Assembly (NCBI GenBank): GCA_003151275.1
Contig: PLXC01000055.1
Coordinates: 1-55,069 of the forward strand
Direction of reading: 5' to 3'
DNA length: 55,069 nt
Origin: Candidatus Melainabacteria bacterium
GTDB lineage: Bacteria; Cyanobacteriota; Vampirovibrionia; Obscuribacterales; Obscuribacteraceae
The position numbers and the translations under genes were made by a program. This document shows positions 18,596 to 28,042 of this stretch, piece after piece. Each line of letters starts with the position of its first letter. Positions within the stretch are counted from its first letter, which is position 1. Below the pieces are notes generated by a model. The model was given only the letters and a program-made list of their open reading frames with translations, did no database searches and was not told the origin of the DNA.

Positions 18596-19657
18596 TCAGT
18601 GTTTCAGGCACTCTAGCAGCGCGTCGAACCAAGTTTTTAGTAACCATTTAAGCAGTCGAAATGGTTTGGTAATTTGCCACGACAGCGAACTACTCATTTC
18701 TTCGATTGCGCGGGTGAGCTCTTCCCGCTCAGTTTGAAACTCGGCTTGCGTCGACTTCACGGACATTTGCTCTGAGCGTAAATCGAACCAGTCTCTGAAA
18801 GCCCAATCCCGAAAAGTTGAAGGAGGCGAAGTATCGTTAAGTGATTCACTTACGCAATAGGATAAGTCCGAAAGTTGCTGCCAGAGCTGTGTTGCTTCTG
18901 GGAAAAACTCACTCATCATCGTGCGTCTATGAGAAGCTGAGGCATCCGTGTTGAAGGCTTCAGCGTGAAATGCGGGCACGGTCGAAGATTTCAAGGAAAG
19001 AGAAAACTTCCTATTTAGCGTCGCCAAAATTTCCTCTGGATACTGGATAAAAGTGTCAATTGTGATCAACAGGCAGCGCGGCTGAAACTTTCTGTAAAAA
19101 TCATAGATGGCTTGATTGTATGCAAGCCAGACTGTAAGCGCATGATTTGGATTGTCTGCGAATATCGCATCACCACGCCGAAAAAGAGAGTCTACAACTT
19201 CCCAGGGAGAGCGTACTAACAACAGAAAGTTGGCCTGCGGCAACAACTCAGCCCAAAAATCAAGAAAGAGAGTGGTGCGTGGATCTTTCCATCCCCAAGC
19301 ATCCTGCGAAGCATTCTTCTCAACTATTTCTCTTGCTCGATCAACAAACGCTTGCGGTACTGGAACAGAGCTATTTGCCACCCAGCCTTCGGGACTATGA
19401 CCTTGGCTGCGCAAGATGTCCTCATGCAAATTAAGAAAGTCAAGGTTTTCGAAGTGACCGAATTCGTTGCCCAAACTGACACCAGCCAGCCTCTCCCCTA
19501 GATTCAATCCCGCCGCCTGCAATCCAGCGGCAGTCAGGGATGTGCCAGAACGGTGCATACCCGCAATTATGAGGGGGCGCCAGCGATGCGGCGACAGTGT
19601 TTCTAGTCCAGCTAGCTCTGGCAGTGCCACGGCTATCTCATGCATCCTTGTTCTCAC
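18596..19657 (-). CDS. Sulfotransferase with coiled-coil tail
   Basis: The 353-residue protein has the PAPS-binding P-loop-like motif IIAGMHRSGTSLTAAGL (residues 30-46) and a second block LLLVRSPWEVVDSLFRRGD for the 3'-phosphate. It should transfer sulfate from PAPS to a carbohydrate or lipid hydroxyl. After residue about 290 there is a Gln/Glu-rich coiled coil and then SSLSWQITKPFR, a short tail motif also seen at the end of many cyanobacterial and proteobacterial glycan enzymes. It is the most upstream gene of the leftward group that ends at 12113. No PAPS synthesis genes are in view. Confidence 0.88.
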   Translation of the reverse strand: MRTRMHEIAVALPELAGLETLSPHRWRPLIIAGMHRSGTSLTAAGLQAAGLNLGERLAGVSLGNEFGHFENLDFLNLHEDILRSQGHSPEGWVANSSVPVPQAFVDRAREIVEKNASQDAWGWKDPRTTLFLDFWAELLPQANFLLLVRSPWEVVDSLFRRGDAIFADNPNHALTVWLAYNQAIYDFYRKFQPRCLLITIDTFIQYPEEILATLNRKFSLSLKSSTVPAFHAEAFNTDASASHRRTMMSEFFPEATQLWQQLSDLSYCVSESLNDTSPPSTFRDWAFRDWFDLRSEQMSVKSTQAEFQTEREELTRAIEEMSSSLSWQITKPFRLLKWLLKTWFDALLECLKH

Positions 19658-19886
19658 GCTCTAGATTGCCTTCTGAGGCATTGAATTCTACGTGTGCATG
19701 CCTTGGGAAGCATGAAAACCAATTCAGATCCCGAGATCCGATTTCCTTCCTCAAGCCGGCTGGACGGCAGATTTCACTGATTGCACGACCATTTGGGTGC
19801 ACTTTGAACACAATTACCTAATATTCTGTCTCCAGTTACCACCCCACTGGTTCTTTAAGCTCCCGAGAGCCCCAGTCCCCTCGAGA

Positions 19887-20610
19887 CTAACTCATGCGCG
19901 CGCCGAAACTTTCACGCCCATCGATACAGTCCAGAAGAACGTCTCTCTTCACATAGTGCGCGTCAGTTACATCGCTACTTGCCAAGTGATTAAGCAACGC
20001 CTTGCGCTCAGAGTCACCAAGCCTAATTTTGGCCGCCGCATAGCTAAAAGTCCTCCGTAGCGCATGTGGAGTGAAAGAAACACCTGATGCTTCAATTGTC
20101 TTTTTTTGGAAGTGGCTGACATCATAGAGATGCCCACGCATATTCGTTGTTGCCTTTAACATCCGCTCTATGTTCTAGCAGATCACGAATGAAATCCGTC
20201 ATAGGCAGCGTGTGGTCCCGCCCATTTTTGGTATTGCGGGCGGTGAAAACCTCGCGCTTGAATTTCACATCCTCCCATTTGAGACTTCCGTCCTCATGTT
20301 TTCGTAAGCCTGTAACCAGTAAAAAAGTAAAGTAATCGCGAAAGTCTTGACTGTCCAATTTCTTCACCGCTTGATACCACGGCGCAAGGTCATCATCAGC
20401 AATCATGTCATCACGACTTCGCACTGTCTGCCACTTTTTCCAAGCATCCGTTGACTTTGGAAGGCACAGCCTCGATCTATCGGTGCTTGCGGCAAAACGT
20501 CCGCTGATGCCCGACTGACAAGGGAAAGCGGCACAATCCGGGGAAAACACCGATCTTCCCAGATTTAATCTTGTGAGCTGGATCGTTGATCTACTGACCT
20601 TTCCGGCCAT
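19887..20610 (-). pseudogene. Frameshifted tyrosine recombinase (phage-type integrase)
   Basis: Two overlapping frames together make one catalytic domain. The upstream part (to about 20133) has WQTVRSRDDMIADDDLAPW, TFLLVTGLRKHEDGSLKWED and TKNGRDHTLPMTD, giving the first catalytic Arg and the beta-sheet region. The downstream part, from about 20160 in another frame, has HLYDVSHFQKK, FTPHALRRTFSYAAAKI and SDVTDAHYVKR, giving the HxLRR block and tyrosine nucleophile. The break falls around 20125-20140, where one frame stops six codons after NNEYAW. The N-terminal core-binding domain is not recognisable either. It probably once drove integration at the end of the glycan locus. Confidence 0.8.
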
Positions 20611-20654
20611 GAGCCGTGAGACTCCAGAGCGCCAAATAAGATCGCCTGGGCAAT

Positions 20655-20945
20655 CTACTTCTTAGGTCCACTGTTAATCCGCACAATATTGACGCTGAGC
20701 TGATACTTGGTCCAGTCCAGTGGATTGCGGATTCTGTCGCTGAGGAAAAATCCTGTCGAACCGGTTTTGAAGGAACGCGGCGTGATCTTACTCTGCCCCC
20801 AAATAGCACCAGCGGCGGTGCGAATCTGAGCCGATTTCTGACGGAGTTCTACAGGTTACCTTTCTTGTCAATGATTTCGATAGGCAGGGGCGACCGAGAA
20901 ACTCATCCAGAAGTATCTGCACAGAAATCCGGGTCAAACCTTTTC
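20655..20945 (-). pseudogene. Remnant of a small protein gene with several frame breaks
   Basis: Three frames give one plausible protein when joined: TRISVQILLDEFLGRP, then LPIEIIDKKGN, then VELRQKSAQIRTAAGAIWGQ continuing through PRSFKTGSTGFFLSDRI to YQLSVNIVRINSGPKK and a TAG stop at 20655. Breaks lie near 20892 and 20853. The family is unknown. The alternative is that these are chance open frames. It sits between the broken integrase and the truncated ABC gene. Confidence 0.35.
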
Positions 20946-21023
20946 AACCAATTGATGAAGATGAGAGAGGAAAGCATTGGTCGTCCAGATCAAAATAGCA
21001 TTTGAGCGGACGGTTCCTGAGCA

Positions 21024-21527
21024 TTATTCATGAGCCTGCCGCACTCCTTCATCGCTGATGATCCGGCCGTCCTTCAACTTAATCATTCGCTTTGCGTTTA
21101 AGGCCACGTCCGCGTCATGCGTCACCATTACGATAGTCATTCCATTGCTATTGAGCTGCCGCAGCAATTGCATAATGTCCTGCGAAGTCTTGCTATCGAG
21201 TGCTCCGGTTGGCTCATCTGCCAATAATATCCGAGGATTATTTATCAGTGCACGAGCAATGGAAACTCTCTGCTGCTGACCACCTGAGAGCTGATGTGGG
21301 TGGTGATGCATGCGTGACTCGAGCCCGAGCTGAGAAAGCACTTTCTCTGCACGACTGTGCCGCTCCTTCTCACTCAACTCAGCGTAAATAGCAGGAAGCA
21401 TCACATTCTCCAGTGCGCTCATGCCAGGCAGCAAGTTGAAATTTTGAAAAACGAATCCCAGGTATCGATTCCTGATTTCAGCTAATGTGTCTTCAGTACA
21501 CTTCGTGACATCGCGCCCGTCGAGCAA
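21024..21527 (-). pseudogene. N-terminally truncated ABC ATPase (LolD/MacB type)
   Basis: The frame carries FVFQNFNLLPGMSALENV (Q-loop), LSGGQQQRVSIARAL (signature), ILLADEPTGALDS (Walker B) and MVTHDADVA (switch His), as in LolD/MacB ATPases. The first 50 or so residues, with Walker A, are missing: upstream the frame reads STYPTCGQYLLDGRD and then has no related sequence before the divergent gene at 21632. An ATPase without Walker A should not work. No permease or membrane-fusion partner gene is nearby, so this is a decayed fragment in the scar region. Confidence 0.8.
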
Positions 21528-21631
21528 ATACTGTCCGCAGGTCGGGTATGTACTAGGATGCGGATGCAGAGACGAGAAGCGATGCCAATTGGCACTTTCG
21601 ATACATATTTGATTCAGGGAGTCGTGACGTC

Positions 21632-22162
21632 ATGAAAAACTTACCGCTGTCTAAGGTCTACCAGTTGCTCGAACCCGGTCCGGTGGTCCTGCTGACGACC
21701 GTACGCCGGGGCCGTGCCAACATCATGACGATGTCGTGGCACATGATGGTCGAATTTGAACCGCCTCTAGTTGCTTGTGTAGTCAGCGATGCCAATTTCA
21801 GCTTTGCCGCATTACGTGCAACGAAGGAGTGCGTTATTGCTGTTCCTGCGCTAGAGCTAGCGGACAAAGTCGTGGAGGTAGGCAACTGTTCGGGACGAGA
21901 CGTGGACAAGTTTCAGACATTCGGTCTCACGCCAAGCACAGCAAAGCGTGTGGCGCCGCCCCTGGTAGCCGAGTGTTTCGCCAATCTCGAATGCAGAGTG
22001 TACGATACCAGCCTGGTCAACAAGTATAATCTGTTCGTCCTTGAAGTGCTCAAAGCCTGGATCGATCCGGCGCAAAAAAATTCGAAGACTATCCACCATC
22101 ACGGATATGGCAAATTTGCCGTGGATGGCGAGATGATCAAGCTGAAGTCGAGAATGCGATAG
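21632..22162 (+). CDS. Flavin reductase-like (FMN-binding split barrel) protein
   Basis: The 176-residue protein matches the flavin_reduct family: GPVVLLTTVRRGRANIMTMS at the start, EPPLVACVVSDANFSF, AVPALELADKVVEVGNCSGRDVD (read in two parts) and a Cys-containing stretch typical of FMN-binding split barrels. Members bind FMN and use NAD(P)H, or act as small oxidoreductases. AGGGAG lies about 12 bases before the ATG, slightly far. No monooxygenase partner is adjacent, so the substrate is unknown. Confidence 0.88.
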   Translation: MKNLPLSKVYQLLEPGPVVLLTTVRRGRANIMTMSWHMMVEFEPPLVACVVSDANFSFAALRATKECVIAVPALELADKVVEVGNCSGRDVDKFQTFGLTPSTAKRVAPPLVAECFANLECRVYDTSLVNKYNLFVLEVLKAWIDPAQKNSKTIHHHGYGKFAVDGEMIKLKSRMR

Positions 22163-22469
22163 TCAGGACAGGCATCAATTCAATCCCCCTGTACATCGGA
22201 AATGGAAAATACATTTTGGTCTGCATCCTCTCAAAAATAAACATTTGATGTTGTTAGAGCTAACTCCCTGCTGCCCTAATGCTGTGGCATGTCCTAGCGC
22301 CTGCAAACAGCTCTGTGATTGCAAGCGTCACCTGAGCATGATGTTACTGCGCGCGTAAGCAGCTAATTTGATTAATTACTAGAGAAGCACTTCGCCCATT
22401 CTTGTAAGCGACTATATTGCCCGTCAAAAATACTCCTTAAGACGGACGTCGGTTTCATCCGCAAGGCGC
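22163..22469. other. Gene-free stretch
   Basis: I see no convincing reading frame, RNA gene or strong hairpin here. It is moderately AT-rich and should contain the promoter of the gene at 22470. Confidence 0.5.
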
Positions 22470-22895
22470 ATGAATCGCAACGGCAAAATTAGGATGATAT
22501 GCAAGTGCAATTCAGCAAATTTAGTTAATGCGTGCAGGCAGCATCAACAGGCTAGAGTGGAGATGTTGCTTCCCGGAGCTGTGGATGACGCTGAATACAA
22601 TCAGGTGCTGGACGAGCGCCTCGTTTCGGTCATGCTTTCTTTAGCAAATTCATTCATTGCAGAAGGCTCCATCGACAAAGCACGAAAACTTTATGAAGAC
22701 CTGATTCAACTGAAGAAAAGCATCAAATCATATGAAAGTCTCGACAATTTGTCGCTTGAACAGATAGCGCTGCAGCATCTTTCTGCTCGAACTCCAGAGC
22801 AGATACAGAGTACATGGAGCAATTCATTTGCCAAAGTGAGAAATCTGATACTGTCGATGATGGCTCAGCTCAACTGCGTTTATGTTTTGAAATAG
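22470..22895 (+). CDS. Small helical protein with one TPR-like motif
   Basis: No family recognised. The 141-residue frame has a Cys/His-containing N-terminus (MICKCNSAN, NACRQHQQ) and then helices. SLANSFIAEGSIDKARKLYE is a good single tetratricopeptide-like helix pair. Later SLEQIALQHLSARTPEQ and FAKVRNLILSMMAQL are amphipathic. It stands alone between the flavin reductase-like gene and the convergent cdsA-like gene. Codon use looks like its neighbours, so I treat it as real, though a start further in is possible. Confidence 0.55.
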   Translation: MNRNGKIRMICKCNSANLVNACRQHQQARVEMLLPGAVDDAEYNQVLDERLVSVMLSLANSFIAEGSIDKARKLYEDLIQLKKSIKSYESLDNLSLEQIALQHLSARTPEQIQSTWSNSFAKVRNLILSMMAQLNCVYVLK

Positions 22896-23037
22896 CGTAT
22901 TTCTGGTGCAACAGGTTCATCAAGCTTTTTACAACTTGGTCATGCATTTAGCATCGATCATGACGTGCCAAGAAGAACAGCCTGCGGATTTAAATTGCCA
23001 CCAGTCCAGCGGATTGAACAATGATGTCTTGCTCTTA

Positions 23038-24102
23038 TCAATATCCAGCCAGCCTTAGGTAATAATAAAAAGCCGGAGTTGCAAATATGAAGCTTCCGCA
23101 GCGATCGAGCATGCCGCCATGACCGGGAATGAAGTTGCCAGAATCCTTTGCGCCAGCATCTCTCTTCACCACTGAAACGATTAGATCGCCTAAAGGAGCG
23201 GTCACTCCTACAAGAGCACCAATACCTAAAGCCATGCTTGGTGTTAATCCCGGGATCAAGAATCGAAACAACAATGCGGCCGCAACTGATCCAAGAAAGC
23301 CGCCAAGTGCTCCCTCGCGTGTCTTTTTTGGACTTATGAGTGGCGCCACTTTGGTTCGTCCCAGTAATCGTCCGGTGGTGTAGGCAAGCACGTCGTTCCA
23401 GACAACGGTCATACACAAGAACATGGTATATCCGAAACCGCCGGCGTGATTCCTTATGAACACAAGGTACGCCAGGAACCAGCCGCAGTATAAGACACCG
23501 AATATGGTGTAAGATTCGCGCCCAGACATTCCCTGATAGCGCTGCAGAACCAACGGCACGATTAAGACTATCATGATAATCAGCACCGGCAAAATGTAGA
23601 ACGGATGCAAGCTGTGAGTTACTGGCAAATTGCCGGCATGCTGTGTTGCCAGCCAACTTTTTCTTACAAGATCAAAGTTCAGAAGCGCCGCTGACGACTC
23701 TAAAAACGCTGCGCTTGCAAAAGCAATTCCAGATAGCCATCCAATCCACTTGTAAGCAATCGTTTCCTCTACGTGTACTAGATGCATAAACTCGTTAATG
23801 CAGCCCACTGAGACTGCCCCCACAAGCAAAGCAAATGGAATTCCGCCTGCGTACGTGCAGGCGACCACAACTACTGCCAACACGCACGCGCTTAGATAGC
23901 GCTGGCGCAGGTTGCTATCGCGGGTTTTTCTGAGCTGTTCAGAAGCTACTATAGCTGCGCCAGACAGCACACACATAAGCACTACGATACAAACGATAAT
24001 GTCGGCAATACAACCGGTTGGTGGATCGAAAAACAGCTCCGCCACAATAATTCTCAACCTCTTTCTGTTACTCAAACTCTGAGTTTGAGTGCCCATCTTC
24101 AA
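23038..24102 (-). CDS. cdsA: Phosphatidate cytidylyltransferase (CDP-diglyceride synthase)
   Basis: A 354-residue integral membrane protein with about eight helices. The C-terminal third has the CdsA features: TTGRLLGRTKVAPLISPKKT, then GALGGFLGSV, and the signature region from VTAPLGDLIVSVVKRDAGAKD to FIPGHGGMLDRCGS, including the Ser/Lys-rich strand and Asp residues that bind metal and CTP. It makes CDP-diacylglycerol from CTP and phosphatidic acid, the branch point for anionic phospholipids. No undecaprenyl synthase or Dxr gene is adjacent, unlike the common arrangement. The N-terminal 20 residues are poorly conserved, so the start is uncertain. Confidence 0.93.
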   Translation of the reverse strand: MKMGTQTQSLSNRKRLRIIVAELFFDPPTGCIADIIVCIVVLMCVLSGAAIVASEQLRKTRDSNLRQRYLSACVLAVVVVACTYAGGIPFALLVGAVSVGCINEFMHLVHVEETIAYKWIGWLSGIAFASAAFLESSAALLNFDLVRKSWLATQHAGNLPVTHSLHPFYILPVLIIMIVLIVPLVLQRYQGMSGRESYTIFGVLYCGWFLAYLVFIRNHAGGFGYTMFLCMTVVWNDVLAYTTGRLLGRTKVAPLISPKKTREGALGGFLGSVAAALLFRFLIPGLTPSMALGIGALVGVTAPLGDLIVSVVKRDAGAKDSGNFIPGHGGMLDRCGSFIFATPAFYYYLRLAGY

Positions 24103-24432
24103 GGCTAACGGTTTCTGTCGAAGCCAGAATCATCCATTCGACCGATATTTGAAATCCAAAATGACGGACTCCCAGCCTTAGGTTTAACAAGAATGATCAC
24201 GCATTACCGAAAGCACATGGTGCTACTTTCCTGTAATTGTGCTAACTGGCTGGCTAATTGTTTTGCCAATTCGGAAGGTTCTCCGGTTAGCCGGGAGATT
24301 CCAAAAATAACATCGGGATCCCACTCCTATCACGAAGTTTATTCATCATTTAGTCCTTTCGGTCGAGGTTTGATTGACTCTGGACAGATAAACTCGGTTT
24401 GAGAGAAGAGCATTACAGAGAGGAAAAACCGA
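24103..24432. other. Gene-free stretch between divergent genes
   Basis: No coding or RNA feature is evident. The segment must hold the promoters of the cdsA-like gene and the DUF2934 gene. A purine-rich GAGAGGAAAAA just before 24433 is the ribosome-binding site of the latter. Confidence 0.5.
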
Positions 24433-24630
24433 ATGACGACTTCTACAAAAGAGACGTATGAAGAGAAGACTGAGCAGAAAACAATTTCGACACCGATTAC
24501 AAATGAAGTTATAGCTGAGAAGGCATATAGGAACTTTGTGCATCGTGGTTGCGTTCACGGCTTTGACAAAGATGATTGGCTTAGAGCGGAAAAAGAATTG
24601 CTGGATGAAGTTATCGGAACAACCAGCTGA
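24433..24630 (+). CDS. DUF2934 family small protein
   Basis: The 65-residue protein matches the DUF2934 pattern: an N-terminal flexible Thr/Glu/Lys region, then IAEKAYRNFVHRGCVHGFDK and DDWLRAEKELLDEV. That is the A-x3-Y-x3-R-x2-G then D-W-x3-E-x-E-L layout. The function of the family is not established; members are soluble helical proteins in Cyanobacteria, Acidobacteria and Proteobacteria. A good ribosome-binding site precedes the ATG. Confidence 0.85.
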   Translation: MTTSTKETYEEKTEQKTISTPITNEVIAEKAYRNFVHRGCVHGFDKDDWLRAEKELLDEVIGTTS

Positions 24631-25258
24631 TCAAGTTATGTCCTCTCCTGAGTCCTATTCGATTGTCTAGTTTGACAAAGAGCTGCGTTGTAAATTGTCG
24701 GACGCGGCTTTTTTGTTTGGGTCTGGTTCATCCGGAAGAATGGCAACAACAGGCGCGAGTAGAAATAAAACTCCAGGACAGTGGCATTCTTCTCCAGATG
24801 CGCAGCTGGATGGCAAATCGCAAATTACGATGAAAACTTGCCTGCTGCTTGGAACGGAGTTCGTTATGGTCAGACCTTCAAGTATTGGCCTGACATTGGC
24901 CTTGGTTGCAGCCGCCTTTTTCCTACAGTGTGTGCGATTCTATGGAGAAGGTGCAAATGCTGTTGTGGTTCTCGGTGTCTGTAGTTTTCTTGGATGGGAC
25001 GATGCGACTGCGATTATCGAGCAGAGTTTTGCTGACAATTGCGGAGTTGCTAGCACGCCCAACAGCATCAATCCCATTGTATGAATTTCCACCCGGCAAA
25101 AGCAACTCTGCTTGTGCTTGTGGATGACCTCTTAGAACTCAGTCGATGAGGTGCAGGACAATGATTTTACACGCAATACAACAGTAAAAGAAATCATGGA
25201 AGTTCGGCCGGAGGCTGCAAGCGGTAAAATTAGACTTTTATGCCACACCGGAGATCAT
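24631..25258. other. Gene-poor stretch with a doubtful frame
   Basis: The only long forward frame, 24695-25084, gives 129 residues with a hydrophobic stretch SIGLTLALVAAAFFLQCVRF. It has no recognisable domain, no good ribosome-binding site, and competing frames of similar quality. I do not call it a gene. The forward frame of the next stress protein is open from 25151, but its first 36 residues are not conserved. Confidence 0.4.
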
Positions 25259-25759
25259 ATGAAAGTTCTTATAGCAATCGATAGTTCCGAATGTTCCGAA
25301 TTCGCTCTGACGTCAGTGACAGAGCATTCATGGCCTAAGGACGCGCAGTTTCGCATTATTACTGTTGTTGAGCCTGCATGCGTGCAAGCTCCTTTTAGCG
25401 GAGTCTACGCGGACCCGATGATAGTTGCTCAGCTCGAATTTGAAAAATACTGTCATGAACGAATTACCGATAAAATTACAAAGATGAAAAAAGCATTTCC
25501 TGACCATCAAATATCAGGAGATAGTTTATTGGGTCCACCCGCTGAAACCATTATTGAGGAAGCGAAAAGATGGAACGCTGATCTGCTAATCGTCGGTTCT
25601 CACGGTCGAAGAGGGATAAGCAGATTTTTTCTAGGCAGCGTAGCCGAAAGGGTGGCAAGCCACGCTCCTTGCTCTGTCGAGATCGTCAAACAAAAACTCT
25701 TCCTGGACAAGGCACCGCCTGCAGAGGCGAATGAACCGCAAGCCGGAGGAAGGAAATAA
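25259..25759 (+). CDS. Universal stress protein (UspA family), ATP-binding type
   Basis: From the ATG at 25259 (GGAG a few bases upstream) the product is 166 residues, the usual Usp length. It opens MKVLIAIDSSECSEFAL, and has DLLIVGSHGRRGISRF followed by FLGSVAERVASHAPCSVEIV. The G-x2-G-x9-G-S nucleotide-binding pattern is intact, which in this family predicts ATP binding. A second Usp at 34169 lacks that pattern. The function is presumably stress signalling or survival; no partner gene is adjacent. Confidence 0.92.
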   Translation: MKVLIAIDSSECSEFALTSVTEHSWPKDAQFRIITVVEPACVQAPFSGVYADPMIVAQLEFEKYCHERITDKITKMKKAFPDHQISGDSLLGPPAETIIEEAKRWNADLLIVGSHGRRGISRFFLGSVAERVASHAPCSVEIVKQKLFLDKAPPAEANEPQAGGRK

Positions 25760-25855
25760 TCATGAGAGCTAGCGGTGTTCACGGATAGCTCATACTATAA
25801 CGTGTTTTGTGAGGCGTCCAATTTCTGACCGTCAATGAGTTTGATTCCGGAGAGA

Positions 25856-27916
25856 TCACCACAGTCGGCAACGTTTATCGACCGGCAGCACCATCGACTC
25901 TTTGTCGTCGCATTTAAAGGATTCAGCAAAAGCGTCCATGTTGGCTAGCGTTCCGTTAACTCGGTATTCAGCTGTGGGGTGTGGATTGGTTTTGGCTATC
26001 AGACGTTCGCGCTCAGGTCTGTAGCTTGTCGCCCAGCATTGCGCAAAGGCGAGGAAAAACCTCTGTTCAGGCGTAAATCCGTTTGCGTCCTTCTCATGCG
26101 GTTTGCCTGCCAGCTCCTTTTCGAGCGTCTTGTACGCAATGGTGAGACCGCCAAGATCCGCGGCCGCTTCGCCTGACACGAGCTTGCCTTTCAGGTGAGT
26201 ATCGCCTGCCACCACGTAACCATCATACTGATTGCGAATAAGATCGACGCGACTTTCGAAGCGCTTCATGTCTTCGTCAGTCCACCAGTTGTTCAAGTTT
26301 CCTTTGGCATCGAATTTGCTGCCCTGGTCGTCGAAACCATGCGTCATCTCGTGACCGATGACCATCCCCATGCCACCGAGATTAGTGGCGTCGTCAGCGT
26401 TGACGTCGAAGATTGGAGGCTGCAAAATTCCTGCCGGAAAGACGATTTCGTTCATCTCTGAGCTGTAATAGGCGTTGACCGCATGTGGATTCATCATCCA
26501 TTCCGTGCGGTCGACCGGCTTGCCGATTTTGTTCAACTGACGGTTGAAATCGAATTCGTTCGCTCTAGTCACATTGGCGAAATAGCTGCCATCGCGGCTT
26601 ATGTGCAACCTTGAATAATCACGCCATTTGTCTGGGTAGCCGATTTTTTCTTGAAAGGCATCGAGCTTAGCGAGCGCGTTTTTGCGTGTCTCTGGGCTCA
26701 TCCACTCAAGCGTACTCAAATCTTCTCGAAGAACGTTGCGCAACTGATGCACCAACTCCAGTGCCTTCTGCTTCGCCGCAGGCGGAAATGCAGTGCGCAC
26801 GTAGACTTCGCCTACAGCCTCACCAAGTGCCGAGTTAGTCGCCTCGACCACTCGTTTCCAGCGGGGCATAATCACTTTTTTGCCCTGCAAAAGGCGCCCG
26901 TGAAAATTGAAATCTTCATCTTCGAATTTGGATGAAAGATAAGGAGAAGCGTCATCGATCAGATGGAAAGTCAAATAATCTCTCCAATCATCAAGCGGAA
27001 CTGCCACCAATTGAGCGTCCAAAACTTTGAAGAACTCAGGCTGTCCTACTGTGATGTGCTCGATGTTTGGATGTCCGATCACGGCTAAATATTTAGTCCA
27101 GGAAAAATGCGGCGTCAACTTATCGAACTCTGCGATTGTCATCTTGTGATAGATGTTCTCGGGCTTTCTCGTATCTTCGTTTTTCATGCTTGCTTGAGCC
27201 AGTGTCATCTCAATTGCCATGACTTTCTTGGCCTTCTCTGCCGCATTGTCGTGGCTGTTATCAAGCAATGCGAACATCTTTTCGATATGAGCAATATATT
27301 CCTGACGTTTCTTGGTCGAGTCTTCGTCTGAGTTTGTGTAATAATCGCGGTCAGGCAAGCCCAATCCCCCTTGCCAGGCTGATCCGATGTATTTCGTACT
27401 GTCTTTAAAATCTTGATCAGCTGAGATTTTAAACAGGTCGTTGCATCCTAGAGGCTGCAAGCGGGCAATTTCAAATTGCAGCTCGCCTATGTCTTTGATG
27501 TCGCTGATGCGCTGCAATTCAGATTTCAACGGCTGCGCGCCTGACGCTTGTATCTTTTTAGTGTCCATGCCGCTGAAATAGAAATCGCCGATTTTCTGCT
27601 CATCACTGCCGGGTTTGAGATCTGTTTTGGCGGCTGCTTCTTCGAGAATTTTATGAACGCGGGCGAGATTTTGTTCGTTGATGATGTTCAAGACGCCCCA
27701 GTTCGCATAGTCGTCTGGGATAGGTGTGTTCTTCAGCCATGTGCCGTTTGCGTACTTGAAAAAGTCATGGCAAGGGGCGACGCTTTTGTCCATGTTGGCA
27801 ACGTGGATAGTGGAGGCGCTTTCCTGAGCTGAATGAGCCGGAATCAGAAGAGCTGAAACGACGCCCAGTGTGCCTGCAATCGCCGTGCGGCTGAAAAAAT
27901 TTGATAGTCGAAACAA
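25856..27916 (-). CDS. Secreted M13 family zinc metallopeptidase (neprilysin-like)
   Basis: The 686-residue protein begins with a signal peptide (hydrophobic AIAGTLGVVSALLIPAHSA). The mature part has the M13_N region and then the catalytic module. NAYYSSEMNEIVFPAGILQP binds substrate, VIGHEMTHGFDDQG near residue 520 is the HExxH zinc site, and SGEAAADLGGL gives the third ligand Glu and the following Asp. It ends CRLW, matching the C-terminal CxxW of the family. It should cleave peptides outside the cytoplasmic membrane. It converges with the Usp gene and stands alone. Confidence 0.96.
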   Translation of the reverse strand: MFRLSNFFSRTAIAGTLGVVSALLIPAHSAQESASTIHVANMDKSVAPCHDFFKYANGTWLKNTPIPDDYANWGVLNIINEQNLARVHKILEEAAAKTDLKPGSDEQKIGDFYFSGMDTKKIQASGAQPLKSELQRISDIKDIGELQFEIARLQPLGCNDLFKISADQDFKDSTKYIGSAWQGGLGLPDRDYYTNSDEDSTKKRQEYIAHIEKMFALLDNSHDNAAEKAKKVMAIEMTLAQASMKNEDTRKPENIYHKMTIAEFDKLTPHFSWTKYLAVIGHPNIEHITVGQPEFFKVLDAQLVAVPLDDWRDYLTFHLIDDASPYLSSKFEDEDFNFHGRLLQGKKVIMPRWKRVVEATNSALGEAVGEVYVRTAFPPAAKQKALELVHQLRNVLREDLSTLEWMSPETRKNALAKLDAFQEKIGYPDKWRDYSRLHISRDGSYFANVTRANEFDFNRQLNKIGKPVDRTEWMMNPHAVNAYYSSEMNEIVFPAGILQPPIFDVNADDATNLGGMGMVIGHEMTHGFDDQGSKFDAKGNLNNWWTDEDMKRFESRVDLIRNQYDGYVVAGDTHLKGKLVSGEAAADLGGLTIAYKTLEKELAGKPHEKDANGFTPEQRFFLAFAQCWATSYRPERERLIAKTNPHPTAEYRVNGTLANMDAFAESFKCDDKESMVLPVDKRCRLW

Positions 27917-28042
27917 AATAGACCTGCCTTAAGAAATACGGAGATGCACATTTTAGCAGCCCTCAATGTCAATCTTTGGCATGCTGGCATCATGAAGAGA
28001 TTGTGATTTGCTATGCAACACTATGGAATTGATTGATGCTCA

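Noticed and set aside
22958..23656. A 232-codon reverse frame
   Set aside because: It overlaps the cdsA-like gene on the same strand in another frame; the Arg/Ser/Cys-rich composition is typical of a wrong frame.
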